From a virus, in the IMG/VR virus record IMGVR_UViG_3300028417_000006, positions 1 through 49,936 of that record: a stretch of DNA of 49,936 bases, one strand, 5' to 3'. Positions 16,048 through 24,776 of this stretch are shown here, in pieces. The first letter of the stretch is position 1; every line of letters begins with the position of its first letter. The notes under the pieces were generated by a model. That model was not told the DNA's origin. It worked only from the letters and a program-made list of their open reading frames with translations, and ran no database searches. Position numbers and translations under genes: made by a program.

Positions 16048-18746
16048 ATCTTTCTCCCTCCTCTATACTTATTGTTCCACATCTTTATTACCTCACCTTT
16101 AGCTAACAATGGCTTATCTCTATACTTATCACCTAAGTTATCTTGCATTACTCTGATATCCTTAGATGTTAGTGTTTTATTGAAAAACCTCTTAGCTCTT
16201 GGTTGACCTAGTTGGTGTACAGTATACACATTAAACTTACTAGCTGGTTGTCCTAATGCTTTCAAGTCACTCTTTATCATATTGTAATTTACATACATAA
16301 CTTGTTCTTGTACTAAAGGGTCTGTTTTATAGTCTTCATAGGTCTTACCTAATTTATCTAGTATACCTTTAGCGACCCCTTTATCGCTCATTAAGAATTG
16401 ACCTTTTCCATAAGCTGTAGAGTTAGGATTTTGTAAGTTATACACACTAGCATCTGTAGCTCCTCCGTTTTCTAAACCGTACACATACTTTAATATGTCG
16501 TTATCTTGCTTATTGTATCTTATACCTACACTAGCTAAATCCTCTTTACTAGGAGGCTCTGTTATATAACCTGCTTGAGGTTGTGTACCCTTTGGTTTTG
16601 CAGGTGCTTTTTCCATAGCTTGTGCGTTCTTAGTAGCATCTTTATAAGCTACTAAAGCCTCTTTGTATAATTGTTGTGTCTTAGGGTCTGCGTTGCTAAA
16701 AAGCTTATTCTCTTTAGTAAAGTCATAGCCTTCTATCTTACCACCGTTGTTAAGTCTATAGTTATAAGCTCCATTTACGAAGCTCTTAATAAACTTCTCT
16801 GTTCTTGGGTCATTAATCTTCTTAAAGAAGGCTCCAGCATCATTTGTTTGTAGTGTAGGGTCTGATAGCTTAACACTTCCTAAACCTGTTGTATATACAT
16901 CATCTCCCCATGTACTTCTAAGCTCCTGTGAGTCTTTTCTAAGACTAAGTGCTTTAGCATACGCACTATAATATGAACCTGCACTTACTGAGTTAGAGAA
17001 GTCTATGTTAAAGCTTTCCATACTCTTTTTAGCTGATGAAGTTAAGTTCTGTATAACACCTTCCATATCTGTATAGTCTGTACCAATAAAAGAGCTTGAA
17101 TATCGTTCTAATTCCTCATTAGTAACACCTGCACCTGATAATAGCTTAAGCATATCTTTCATAATAAGAAAACCTTCTGTATTAGCACCCATTCTAAACT
17201 TAGAAGCTATAGTACGCTTAGCTATATCTTTTTGTGACTTAGTAGCTTTAGGGTCTTTTAGTACATTATACAAGTCATCTGCCTCAGTAGCTAAAGAAGT
17301 TATATCTAATCCTCCCGCACCCCACTTAGTATCGCCTAGTAATTGACCTACTGATTTAACCGATTTATCATATACACTAGTACCTAAGTTAGCGTATGTA
17401 GTACCTATATTCTTTTGTAACTCTTTCCAATCCGCTCTTAACTTGTTTGAAAATCTTACAACTTTACCATGTGCGTCCATAGAGGCTAGGTATTCACTTT
17501 GTGTTTTATTAGCCTTTTCTGTACCTTGTAATTGCTTAAGTACTTTAAGTGAACGCTCTGTATCTTTGTTAACTATTCCAGAGAGTAGTTCTTGACTTTG
17601 CATGTTAAGTACATCACTTTTATCATTGTTAAACAGTGCATTAGCTAGTTGTGACCTTCTAACTGACATAACCTTCTCACTAGGTTTACCTGCTGTAACA
17701 TAGTTAGTAACCTTATTTGTTATGTCATTTACATTACCCTCAGTAATATCGTCAGGGCTTAAATTAGTAAGCTCACTTTGTAAGTTATTAAACTTATCTT
17801 CTTCCTCTAATTTACGCTGTTGGTCAAAGGTTAAGGGTCTAACAGTCTTATTAGCTTTTACGCTAGTTTGTAGTTTTTGAAAACGCATTAGCCTTTCGTA
17901 CTGTTCTATTGCAAGTTCTGCCCCTTTACCATCACCCTCTTCTACTGCATCTAAAAACGCTTGTTGTGCGTCTTCTAATGTTATAGGTATTTTACGACCT
18001 GTCTTATTATCCATAGACATATAATCACTTAAACCTTTTACTATAGCTTTAGATGAACTGTCACCATTCTTAGAACCTATTAGAGCTTTCTGAAATAAGT
18101 CCTTAAGGTTAACCTCACCTGTAGTTACATTTGTAGAAGCTTTCATTAATGTATCTGTATAAGCTGATACTCCAACTCTAACAGGTGTACCTAGTCTTTG
18201 AGTAAATCCATCTAAGTCAAACAAGTGTTCTTGCACCTCACCATTTGGTAATTGTATCTGTATTTTAGACTCTGTATCGTCATCTTCACCTTTATCTGGA
18301 TTAGGTTCAATTTTAAGTACTCTACCACCTAATGACTTTTCTAACTCAGTCTTAACCATTGAGTGAACATTGTTCTCTGTACTGTCTGTAAGCACTCTAT
18401 TTAACTCTGTATAATCATTAGTTTTAAATGTGTTCATCATAATAGTATCTAGTGCGTTTACATTAGTCTTATTATTTTGCTTCTCTATGTTTGCCATCAT
18501 ATCATAAAGAGCTTGGTTCTTATCTTCCTGTCTACCTTGTTGTTTAGATAGTTCTTGTTGAGATTGGTCAAAAAGAGTATTCTTTTGATTAGCTGTTACT
18601 TGATTTCTCTGTTCCTGATTACCTGTGATAGCTATGTTCTGCTGTAACTGTTCTAACTTTAACTTTCTATCAGCTTCTAAGTCTAATACTTTTTGTTGGT
18701 CATCTTTAGCCTTATAAGACTTTAATACATTTTCTCCAAACCCCAT
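16044..18746 (-). CDS. Internal virion protein with C-terminal lytic transglycosylase
   Basis: The ATG at 18746 is preferred over an in-frame GTG at 18761 because AAGGA lies 6-7 bp before it; this gives 900 aa. The N-terminal 150 residues are Gln/Lys-rich coiled coil, and the long middle is helical. The last 150 residues form a lysozyme-like SLT domain: GLENGG with catalytic-type E759, then STAYGKGQF, and later NVYTVHQLG. It is an ejection protein that would cut peptidoglycan during DNA entry. In T7 the equivalent domain is at the N-terminus of gp16; here it is at the C-terminus of a different core protein. It overlaps the portal start by 4 bp. Confidence 0.85.
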   Translation of the reverse strand: MGFGENVLKSYKAKDDQQKVLDLEADRKLKLEQLQQNIAITGNQEQRNQVTANQKNTLFDQSQQELSKQQGRQEDKNQALYDMMANIEKQNNKTNVNALDTIMMNTFKTNDYTELNRVLTDSTENNVHSMVKTELEKSLGGRVLKIEPNPDKGEDDDTESKIQIQLPNGEVQEHLFDLDGFTQRLGTPVRVGVSAYTDTLMKASTNVTTGEVNLKDLFQKALIGSKNGDSSSKAIVKGLSDYMSMDNKTGRKIPITLEDAQQAFLDAVEEGDGKGAELAIEQYERLMRFQKLQTSVKANKTVRPLTFDQQRKLEEEDKFNNLQSELTNLSPDDITEGNVNDITNKVTNYVTAGKPSEKVMSVRRSQLANALFNNDKSDVLNMQSQELLSGIVNKDTERSLKVLKQLQGTEKANKTQSEYLASMDAHGKVVRFSNKLRADWKELQKNIGTTYANLGTSVYDKSVKSVGQLLGDTKWGAGGLDITSLATEADDLYNVLKDPKATKSQKDIAKRTIASKFRMGANTEGFLIMKDMLKLLSGAGVTNEELERYSSSFIGTDYTDMEGVIQNLTSSAKKSMESFNIDFSNSVSAGSYYSAYAKALSLRKDSQELRSTWGDDVYTTGLGSVKLSDPTLQTNDAGAFFKKINDPRTEKFIKSFVNGAYNYRLNNGGKIEGYDFTKENKLFSNADPKTQQLYKEALVAYKDATKNAQAMEKAPAKPKGTQPQAGYITEPPSKEDLASVGIRYNKQDNDILKYVYGLENGGATDASVYNLQNPNSTAYGKGQFLMSDKGVAKGILDKLGKTYEDYKTDPLVQEQVMYVNYNMIKSDLKALGQPASKFNVYTVHQLGQPRAKRFFNKTLTSKDIRVMQDNLGDKYRDKPLLAKGEVIKMWNNKYRGGRKI

Positions 18747-18748
18747 AA

Positions 18749-19459
18749 TTAGTCCTTCCACTTATAAAATAGTTCATTATCACCATAGGCTGACTCTGTT
18801 GCACCTGTTACCTCAGTACCTGCCTCAGTTCTAACTGTTTTGCTGTTGTTCTGAGCCATGTAATCAGTTACACCTCTATTAAAGGCTTCACCTATAGCTC
18901 CAAAGCTATCTGCTTGACTTTTATAATACTTGTTATCACTTATCTGTTGATTACCTAACAGGTTAGACATATTAGTCGTACTAGGTCTTTGAGGTTCTCT
19001 GTTGTTAGAGAGTAATCCCTGTCTTTGCTCTTGATGATTAGCTTTTATCTTTTGCTCATATTCAATTTTAAACTGAGCTTCTTGACTAGATATATTAGCT
19101 AATGTATCCGCTGTAACTCCACCCCCTACATCAAAACCTCTATCTGCTAAAGTTTCAAGTGCTGTAGTTCTAGCTGTATCAAACTTAGCCTTTATATTAC
19201 CTTCCATCTTTTTATATGTTGCTGAACTATCTAAGTCCTTTACATATTGTGCTAAATTGTGTTCTACACTGCCATACATCTCATTCCACTTTTGGCGGTC
19301 TTGTGCTTGTTGTGCGTACTCTGACTCAGCTAGTTGCATCTGTTTAGCTTGACTAGCTTTTTGTGCTTTCCTAGCTTTACGCTCTGATGAAGCTCCTAAT
19401 AATCCCGAAAATATACTTACCCCTGCTGATACTGCTAGGGCTGCTGTTGCTACTGCCAT
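18749..19459 (-). CDS. Internal core protein (T7 gp14-like)
   Basis: A 236-aa protein with an Ala/Gly-rich hydrophobic N-terminus (AALAVSAGVSIFSGLLGA) followed by a long Lys/Gln/Ala helix and a Gly-rich loop (DVGGGVTADT). This is the layout of gp14-type internal virion proteins, which form the outer-membrane pore at infection. It lies directly upstream of the transglycosylase ejection protein, matching the T7 gp14-gp15-gp16 order. GAGGAG precedes the ATG. The similarity is to overall architecture, not to a diagnostic motif. Confidence 0.78.
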   Translation of the reverse strand: MAVATAALAVSAGVSIFSGLLGASSERKARKAQKASQAKQMQLAESEYAQQAQDRQKWNEMYGSVEHNLAQYVKDLDSSATYKKMEGNIKAKFDTARTTALETLADRGFDVGGGVTADTLANISSQEAQFKIEYEQKIKANHQEQRQGLLSNNREPQRPSTTNMSNLLGNQQISDNKYYKSQADSFGAIGEAFNRGVTDYMAQNNSKTVRTEAGTEVTGATESAYGDNELFYKWKD

Positions 19460-19693
19460 TTAATACTCCTCATTGTTTAGTCTTGATATTACTTGATTTA
19501 GTTTCTCTATAATAGCTACAGTGCTATAAGTGTTTAAGTCTAATAACTCTACAGTGTTTCTCTCATCTAAATCAGGTAATTCTAATTCGTTAATCTTTTC
19601 TGATAGGTTATTTACTGTATTAACCATTTTGTTAATGGTGTCTAATACTTCTTCCTCATCAAATGTTGCGATTGAATTAAGCTTACTATCCAT
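19460..19693 (-). CDS. hypothetical coiled-coil protein, 77 aa
   Basis: An acidic, leucine/isoleucine/asparagine-rich helix with heptad spacing (INKMVNTVNNLSEKINELEL), so a likely coiled coil of about 70 residues. AGGAT lies upstream. It ends 1 bp before the gp14-like gene and begins 4 bp after the tail nozzle gene, so it is embedded in the structural unit. It may be a small virion component or assembly helper; no family is recognised. Confidence 0.75.
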   Translation of the reverse strand: MDSKLNSIATFDEEEVLDTINKMVNTVNNLSEKINELELPDLDERNTVELLDLNTYSTVAIIEKLNQVISRLNNEEY

Positions 19694-19697
19694 TTTA

Positions 19698-22304
19698 CTA
19701 ATCCTCCCATTGGTGCGTTAAGTATTTAAGTCTAACGCTATTTATCTTAAGTGTACCTTCTAACTTAATCGATACGCTGTATCCTTGATTATTGTTATTA
19801 GGGAACTCAACCTCTGTTGCAGTACAACCAGTTAATTTAGTAGTACCTATTGTTCTACAGTCTACATCTATAGTAACTGCTCCTTCTAATGTAGTATCTC
19901 TATCTATCTCCTTGTATGGTTTATTGTCGTGGTATATCATAACTCCTAAGAACCTCTGTCTTACATCGTACGAATATCCAGCGAAGCGTTTAAGTGTTAC
20001 ATTAAAGGCTGTAACTTCATCACCTTGAAATAAAGCTATAAGTTCATTACCTGTTGAAACTCCAAATAGCCTTCCTTTAATCTCTGAGATACTTAATACT
20101 GTTGGTGTATTATGTGTTAGTATCTTACCTGTTTTTGGTTCAAACTCTAAAAGCTTATTTGGTAAGGCTCCCTCTGGTGTATACAGTATATATATAATAC
20201 CTGCTATTTGTAGAGTTTGTAACACCTCTCCTTCAACTAAATCCTTTGGTGGTGTCCAAAAGGTGTCTGTTATGGAAGCACTACCGTAACCTGATGTATT
20301 GTGAAAACCATATTGACTTAACCATACTACATTGTTATCATTAACTGTTTTGGCTCTTGCATTAAGTATCCCTACATTTTGTGCTATCTGCTTAATAGCT
20401 ATAGTATCTTTAGTAGTTGCACCATCACTAGAATTACCAACTGTTAATAAGTAAACTGTTCTGTTAGTAGTCCATATAATAACCCCTGCACCATTGCTTG
20501 ATATAGCCTTTATGTTTTGTGAGGCATTGACAAAGTTAAGTGATGACATTCTATTTGGGTATGCCTTCTCAGTAAACCAAATTTTTTGTGAATTCTCTTG
20601 TATCAAGAACATAATACCCTTATATTCAGTTATTCCAATATAATCTGAATGTGGGGTTGATATCTGGTCTTTATATCCTAAAACACTCCCTAAGGGGCTA
20701 TCAAATGATATATTTAAAAACTCAGTTTCATTTGATGGTATACTCGCAATTTTAAGATAGTATGTTTCATTATAAGGCTTTTTATACAAATACCAATCTG
20801 TAACCTCTAATTTAGCGTCAAAGCCTTGTATTGTTATAGTGCTGTCATTGTAAACTGTAGGTAGTGTTAACAAATTAGAGTAAGCTTTTGTGTTACTGCT
20901 ATAACCTACTACTGCGTAACTATGTATAAACTCTCCCATTGTAGTATCCAAATTATAAGCACTTGTTTTATCTCTCAGTGTAGTTAACGCCTGTCTTAAG
21001 TTGGTGTATCTTAACTCTAAGGTATTCTCAGTTTCTCCGAAATATTCAGCTGTGGCGTTACCTCTTCTAGGTATCATCTTTAAACCTTGACTAGCTGTAC
21101 TAGAAATATCTAACTTCCTTAACCCATAAAACATAATATCTATCTCTTCATCTGTTATATGAGAGTTTACAAAGTTTCTTATATCTGTAGCTAATGCATT
21201 GCTAGGTGAAAAACTGTTAGTAAACGCTGAATTGTTTACTAAGTAAGTTGAGTAAGCTCCTATAAGGGTATTGAACATTGTTAATAACGCTTTGGCTAAA
21301 CCTTCTACACTACCTCTAAATAATGAAGTACCATTACTTGGAGTTACTATATGTGTTAATGCGTCTAAGTATATCCACTGAGATACACTGTCATCTATAA
21401 CTAATTCCATAAGCTCTATGAAAGTAGGTAAGTTATTGACTATGTTAGCTAATACCCCTGCCTGAGTTTCATAACTAGACGCACCTGCTGGGAGTACATG
21501 CTCTGTATATACATTAACTCCTATAGCATTTAACGATTGACTTAGTAATAAGTTACTGTTGTGTAATGTGTTAAACCTTGCTACTAATGTTCCTGACATC
21601 TCTGTTATCCTGTCTGTTAGTAAGTTAACAGTGTCAAGCTTAAGAGCTGTATGGTTTGAAATTACTGAGTTTATGTTACTACTATCTACTATACCTGTTA
21701 AAGTCTTAAAAGTATAAAAGCTGTTATATATAGGTAAGTTAAATAAATTATCTCCTAAAGGTACACCTCCATCATAGTGAACTCCTATAGGTTGGTCATA
21801 ATAACTAACATCTGCATTTACTGCTGTTAGATATTCTACATTATAAAAGTCATACACTTCATCTAAAACTGTTTGGATAGACTGCTGTATATCCTCTCCT
21901 GTTGAAGTTAGTGTACCTGTTATACTTAAATGTGTATTATGTTGAGTAACCACGGCATCACACTCTGTACCTGCTTCATTAGCCTTTACTAATTGTTTTA
22001 GTGGACTACCCTCTGTTTCGATGTAATAGACTGTATCTCCATAGTTTACGAACTCTATTGTCGTATCAAGTTCTACTAAAGGCTCACAATCATTTACATG
22101 CTCTTTAATTACATTTGTTGTTAATGCGTTTAGTGATTTATCTACTCGATGTGACCGTACAGGTCGTAAACTACCCGTTGAGTTATCTAAGTTACTTGCA
22201 TCAGTAAATGATATATCTCTAATAAGATGTTCCTCTACTTTATTCTCTATACCCCCAGTCCATTTGTTATAAACTTTAAGTTGCATATTTCGTGCATTTG
22301 CCAT
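19698..22304 (-). CDS. Tail nozzle/tubular protein B (T7 gp12-like)
   Basis: The ATG at 22304 is chosen because AAAGGA lies 6 bp upstream; the in-frame GTG at 22376 has no site. The 868-aa protein is beta-rich. It opens with RNMQLKVYNKWTGG and RDISFTDASNLDNSTGS, and the C-terminal half shows propeller-like repeats including EKAYPNRMSS and NRTVYLLTVG, as in nozzle proteins of short tails. An alpha-helical insertion (about 180-460) makes it longer than T7 gp12 (about 790 aa). It would form the tail tube end with the adaptor encoded at 34112-34879. Confidence 0.8.
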   Translation of the reverse strand: MANARNMQLKVYNKWTGGIENKVEEHLIRDISFTDASNLDNSTGSLRPVRSHRVDKSLNALTTNVIKEHVNDCEPLVELDTTIEFVNYGDTVYYIETEGSPLKQLVKANEAGTECDAVVTQHNTHLSITGTLTSTGEDIQQSIQTVLDEVYDFYNVEYLTAVNADVSYYDQPIGVHYDGGVPLGDNLFNLPIYNSFYTFKTLTGIVDSSNINSVISNHTALKLDTVNLLTDRITEMSGTLVARFNTLHNSNLLLSQSLNAIGVNVYTEHVLPAGASSYETQAGVLANIVNNLPTFIELMELVIDDSVSQWIYLDALTHIVTPSNGTSLFRGSVEGLAKALLTMFNTLIGAYSTYLVNNSAFTNSFSPSNALATDIRNFVNSHITDEEIDIMFYGLRKLDISSTASQGLKMIPRRGNATAEYFGETENTLELRYTNLRQALTTLRDKTSAYNLDTTMGEFIHSYAVVGYSSNTKAYSNLLTLPTVYNDSTITIQGFDAKLEVTDWYLYKKPYNETYYLKIASIPSNETEFLNISFDSPLGSVLGYKDQISTPHSDYIGITEYKGIMFLIQENSQKIWFTEKAYPNRMSSLNFVNASQNIKAISSNGAGVIIWTTNRTVYLLTVGNSSDGATTKDTIAIKQIAQNVGILNARAKTVNDNNVVWLSQYGFHNTSGYGSASITDTFWTPPKDLVEGEVLQTLQIAGIIYILYTPEGALPNKLLEFEPKTGKILTHNTPTVLSISEIKGRLFGVSTGNELIALFQGDEVTAFNVTLKRFAGYSYDVRQRFLGVMIYHDNKPYKEIDRDTTLEGAVTIDVDCRTIGTTKLTGCTATEVEFPNNNNQGYSVSIKLEGTLKINSVRLKYLTHQWED

Positions 22305-22335
22305 TTTGTATCCTTTACTTAGTAGGGTTAATACC

Positions 22336-22785
22336 CTACCGTCTTTCAAAGTGTGGACAGTCTTTAAACCTACCACCCCATCTATTCTTAGAGTCCAGCG
22401 ACTCCCAGTATGTGCCTAGAACTTCATACGCTTCACACGAAGTTTGATACACCCCATTAACAAAAAGATTTACATCACCTGCCTTCCTAGTAAGATGTTT
22501 ACTGTTGTATGTCCATGATAAACCATCTCTGACATACCTCTTTTGCTGGTACATAGTTCTGTACAACTCACCCGCTGTTAACTTGTACCCTATACTATCT
22601 GCATATTGTATCAGTTGTGCATAGTCCTTTAAGAACTCCCACTGTTGGTCTGATAGTCCTGCCTCTAAGGCTTGATTAACCTCAGTATACTCATTATCTT
22701 GTTGCCACTCTAATACTGTGGGAATAGATAACCACGATGTTACTACTAGCATAATACCCATTAACCAAATAGTTAAAGTCTTCAT
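22336..22785 (-). CDS. Endolysin, M15 peptidase family, with N-terminal membrane anchor
   Basis: A 149-aa M15-type peptidase (L-alanyl-D-glutamate or D-Ala-D-Ala endopeptidase). The zinc ligands are read as H97 (in NSKHLTRKAGD), D104 and H145 (in KDCPHFE), with the family's WGGRF between them. Residues 4-22 form a hydrophobic segment after one Lys, so it could be a signal-anchor-release or signal-peptide endolysin reaching the periplasm without a holin. The ATG at 22785 follows AGAGAGG and overlaps the upstream stop (ATGA); an in-frame start further up lacks support. It degrades host peptidoglycan at lysis. Confidence 0.9.
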   Translation of the reverse strand: MKTLTIWLMGIMLVVTSWLSIPTVLEWQQDNEYTEVNQALEAGLSDQQWEFLKDYAQLIQYADSIGYKLTAGELYRTMYQQKRYVRDGLSWTYNSKHLTRKAGDVNLFVNGVYQTSCEAYEVLGTYWESLDSKNRWGGRFKDCPHFERR

Positions 22786-22997
22786 GATAGCCTCTCTTTC
22801 AAGTTTTCTAACTTCCAATAAGGTATCTCATTGTACAGCTCAAATGTTTCTACTAAACCAGTATAAGCTCCCATTGTTCTCATGTTTGTTTCTAGGTCGC
22901 CCCTTAGACTAGCTTTATCCGACACTTTGTTGATTATAGTTGTGTACGCTGTATCATCAACAAATCTGACTACATCTATTGCGTCATATATACTCAA
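22782..22997 (-). CDS. hypothetical protein, 71 aa (TTG start)
   Basis: The start is TTG with a perfect AAGGAG 5 bp upstream; no in-frame ATG occurs early enough. The product is a small soluble helical protein with no membrane segment. It lies between the o-spanin and the endolysin and overlaps the endolysin start by 4 bp, so it belongs to the lysis block, but no lysis motif is visible. The weak start codon may keep its level low. Confidence 0.7.
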   Translation of the reverse strand: MSIYDAIDVVRFVDDTAYTTIINKVSDKASLRGDLETNMRTMGAYTGLVETFELYNEIPYWKLENLKERLS

Positions 22998-22999
22998 AG

Positions 23000-23323
23000 T
23001 TACTCCTTATATATATTGTTGTATGCGTCTATATCCTTTACATAGTTGTCGTTTATAGTTTCTAACAACCTTATCTTCACTATCAGTTTCTTAGTAGTGT
23101 TATAGGATACACAGTCACCTATCTTATTAGATACCTTCTTGTTATCTAATACAACGGTATTGTAACAGTCAGGTTTAACTTCCACCTGCACTCTTGTAGG
23201 TTTTGGATACACGGTAAACCCACGAAAGGGTATAGCCTTGTATTGAGCTTTCTCGTATATGCTACATCCCTGTATCATTGTCATCATCGTCACTATCAGC
23301 ACCAAATACAGTGTACGAACCAT
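23000..23323 (-). CDS. Outer-membrane spanin lipoprotein (Rz1-like)
   Basis: A 107-aa lipoprotein: a short basic start, a hydrophobic signal and a lipobox ending MIQGC (Cys20), followed by a periplasmic domain of about 85 residues containing prolines. The first 62 bp lie inside the end of the inner-membrane spanin gene in another frame, the classic nested or overlapped Rz/Rz1 layout. AAAGGAG lies just upstream of the ATG. With its partner it fuses inner and outer membranes in the last step of lysis, which shows that the host is Gram-negative. Confidence 0.87.
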   Translation of the reverse strand: MVRTLYLVLIVTMMTMIQGCSIYEKAQYKAIPFRGFTVYPKPTRVQVEVKPDCYNTVVLDNKKVSNKIGDCVSYNTTKKLIVKIRLLETINDNYVKDIDAYNNIYKE

Positions 23324-23618
23324 CTTCTCTCCTTTCAGCTTGTTTGAACTCTTCAGTTACTTCTTCTTCTATCTTGTTAAGCTTATTCGTATATTCACTA
23401 CTACGCTTTTGTATCTGTTTAGCTACATCTATCTGCCTATTGATAGTGTTTATCTGACTATCATCAAACTCTTTTTGCTTTTCAAACTGCTTTAACTTAA
23501 GTAGTTGATATTGATTGTTAGCGTACCATACTAATATAGAAGAGAACAGTAAACCTAATACCCACTTAGTTGTTGAGGTTATAGCTAAACCTTTTATCCA
23601 CGAAAATAAGTTATTCAT
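23262..23618 (-). CDS. Inner-membrane spanin (Rz-like)
   Basis: A 118-aa type II membrane protein with one N-terminal transmembrane segment (about 17-33), a long charged coiled coil (about 36-95) and an acidic aspartate-rich tail. This is the i-spanin architecture, and the o-spanin gene begins within its 3' end. It starts just inside the end of the upstream cysteine-peptidase gene (8-bp overlap), with AGGG before the ATG. Confidence 0.87.
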   Translation of the reverse strand: MNNLFSWIKGLAITSTTKWVLGLLFSSILVWYANNQYQLLKLKQFEKQKEFDDSQINTINRQIDVAKQIQKRSSEYTNKLNKIEEEVTEEFKQAERREDGSYTVFGADSDDDDNDTGM

Positions 23619-24456
23619 TGTAACCCTTTTTCCGTTCTACTTCTTCATATGTTACAGCTCTTAGGTATAAGCCTATCGCACCGAACACACTAAGAACTAT
23701 TCCAGCTATTAACATAGTAGTCTGTGACACACTCTCTACTGTAGTAGCTAGTGACACAATAGCTGTAGTAAGTCCACCTACTATCTGTATCCAGTTGTTT
23801 ACTTGTGTCTTACTAGTATCTACTGCTGTCAACGCTCTAAGTGTTACTCTAGGTTTCTCCGACTCTAAGTTAGGAGGTGTGTTGTATATGATGTCCTTTA
23901 CCTTATTAGGTGCTTTATTCCACTTCTTAGTGTTTAACATACTAGAGAATAACCAGTACTCGTATCCTAAGTCACGCATATATCGCACTGTTCTAGGTCG
24001 CTTTATTCTGTTCTCCATTTGGTAGTACACACCCTCTTCAGATATAGCCCACGCTACGAAGTGCGGCTCTCCTGTTTCAGCGGCACAACTGCTTCTAAAG
24101 ATGTCTGTTGACTTATATCCAAATACATGGTAAAGTATACCTAGAACTGCGTAACCGAATTCATCACAATCCCCATACCAACCATCCTCCTCAGCTAGTA
24201 AACACTTCATCCACGCTGTGGTATCCCAGTAGTCCCCTAGTTTAAACTGCTTATCATCACCTATGTAGTTAAACTTACTTAGTACATAGTTTTGTATTAA
24301 CTCTAGTTGTAGATAGTATAATCTACTATTACCTTCTATATTATTTACTCTATCTCTAAGCTCCTTGATAGCAGGGTGTAAAGTTATACCTAGTAAGTTT
24401 TGTGCCTTTAGACGCTTTATATACTCTGTACCTACTTCTCCATAAAACACTGTCAT
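23611..24456 (-). CDS. Transglutaminase-like Cys peptidase fused to two-TM holin-like tail
   Basis: A 281-aa protein. The N-terminal part (about 1-200) has a transglutaminase-type triad: C97 in YGDCDEFGYAVL, H132 in EPHFVAWA, and an acidic or amide residue in YQMENR (E148/N149). The C-terminal part has two membrane segments (about 222-242 and 246-266) followed by YLRAVTYEEVERKKG, which resembles a small holin or membrane anchor. The catalytic domain could cut or cross-link peptidoglycan or envelope protein. The N-terminus lacks a signal peptide, so topology is unclear. AAGGGA precedes the ATG, which overlaps the lipoprotein stop (TAATG). Confidence 0.8.
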   Translation of the reverse strand: MTVFYGEVGTEYIKRLKAQNLLGITLHPAIKELRDRVNNIEGNSRLYYLQLELIQNYVLSKFNYIGDDKQFKLGDYWDTTAWMKCLLAEEDGWYGDCDEFGYAVLGILYHVFGYKSTDIFRSSCAAETGEPHFVAWAISEEGVYYQMENRIKRPRTVRYMRDLGYEYWLFSSMLNTKKWNKAPNKVKDIIYNTPPNLESEKPRVTLRALTAVDTSKTQVNNWIQIVGGLTTAIVSLATTVESVSQTTMLIAGIVLSVFGAIGLYLRAVTYEEVERKKGYNE

Positions 24457-24767
24457 TACTTATCCCTTCTTATTTTTATATACCTCTGTAAGCCTTTGTG
24501 TATTGTACTATTGTACTCTACTAATGTGTTGTTGTACTCTACATACGCCTTAGAACCCCAACTAGCGTTTAGCACTGTTGGCTCCCACTCTTTAGGACAA
24601 AACAACTCATCATAGTATACTAAGCACCCTTCTCTCTGACCTTCATACACTACAGTTACCTCTTGATATGTATGATTACCTTCTCTCTGTTCCTGTTTAT
24701 CACTATTACACCCCAAAATTAAGAGTGCAATTAGTATTGTTAACAGTATGTATTGATATATCTTCAT
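24456..24767 (-). CDS. Small lipoprotein, 103 aa
   Basis: N-terminal signal with lipobox LILGC (Cys20), then a mature polar domain with two more cysteines (REGC and LFCPK) that could form a disulfide in the periplasm. It starts the lysis block, with AGGAG before the ATG and a TAATG overlap to the next gene. It is not nested in a spanin gene, so it could be a second o-spanin, a superinfection-exclusion lipoprotein, or a partner of the downstream cysteine peptidase. The lipobox is clear; the role is not. Confidence 0.8.
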   Translation of the reverse strand: MKIYQYILLTILIALLILGCNSDKQEQREGNHTYQEVTVVYEGQREGCLVYYDELFCPKEWEPTVLNASWGSKAYVEYNNTLVEYNSTIHKGLQRYIKIRRDK

Positions 24768-24776
24768 CTATGCTCC

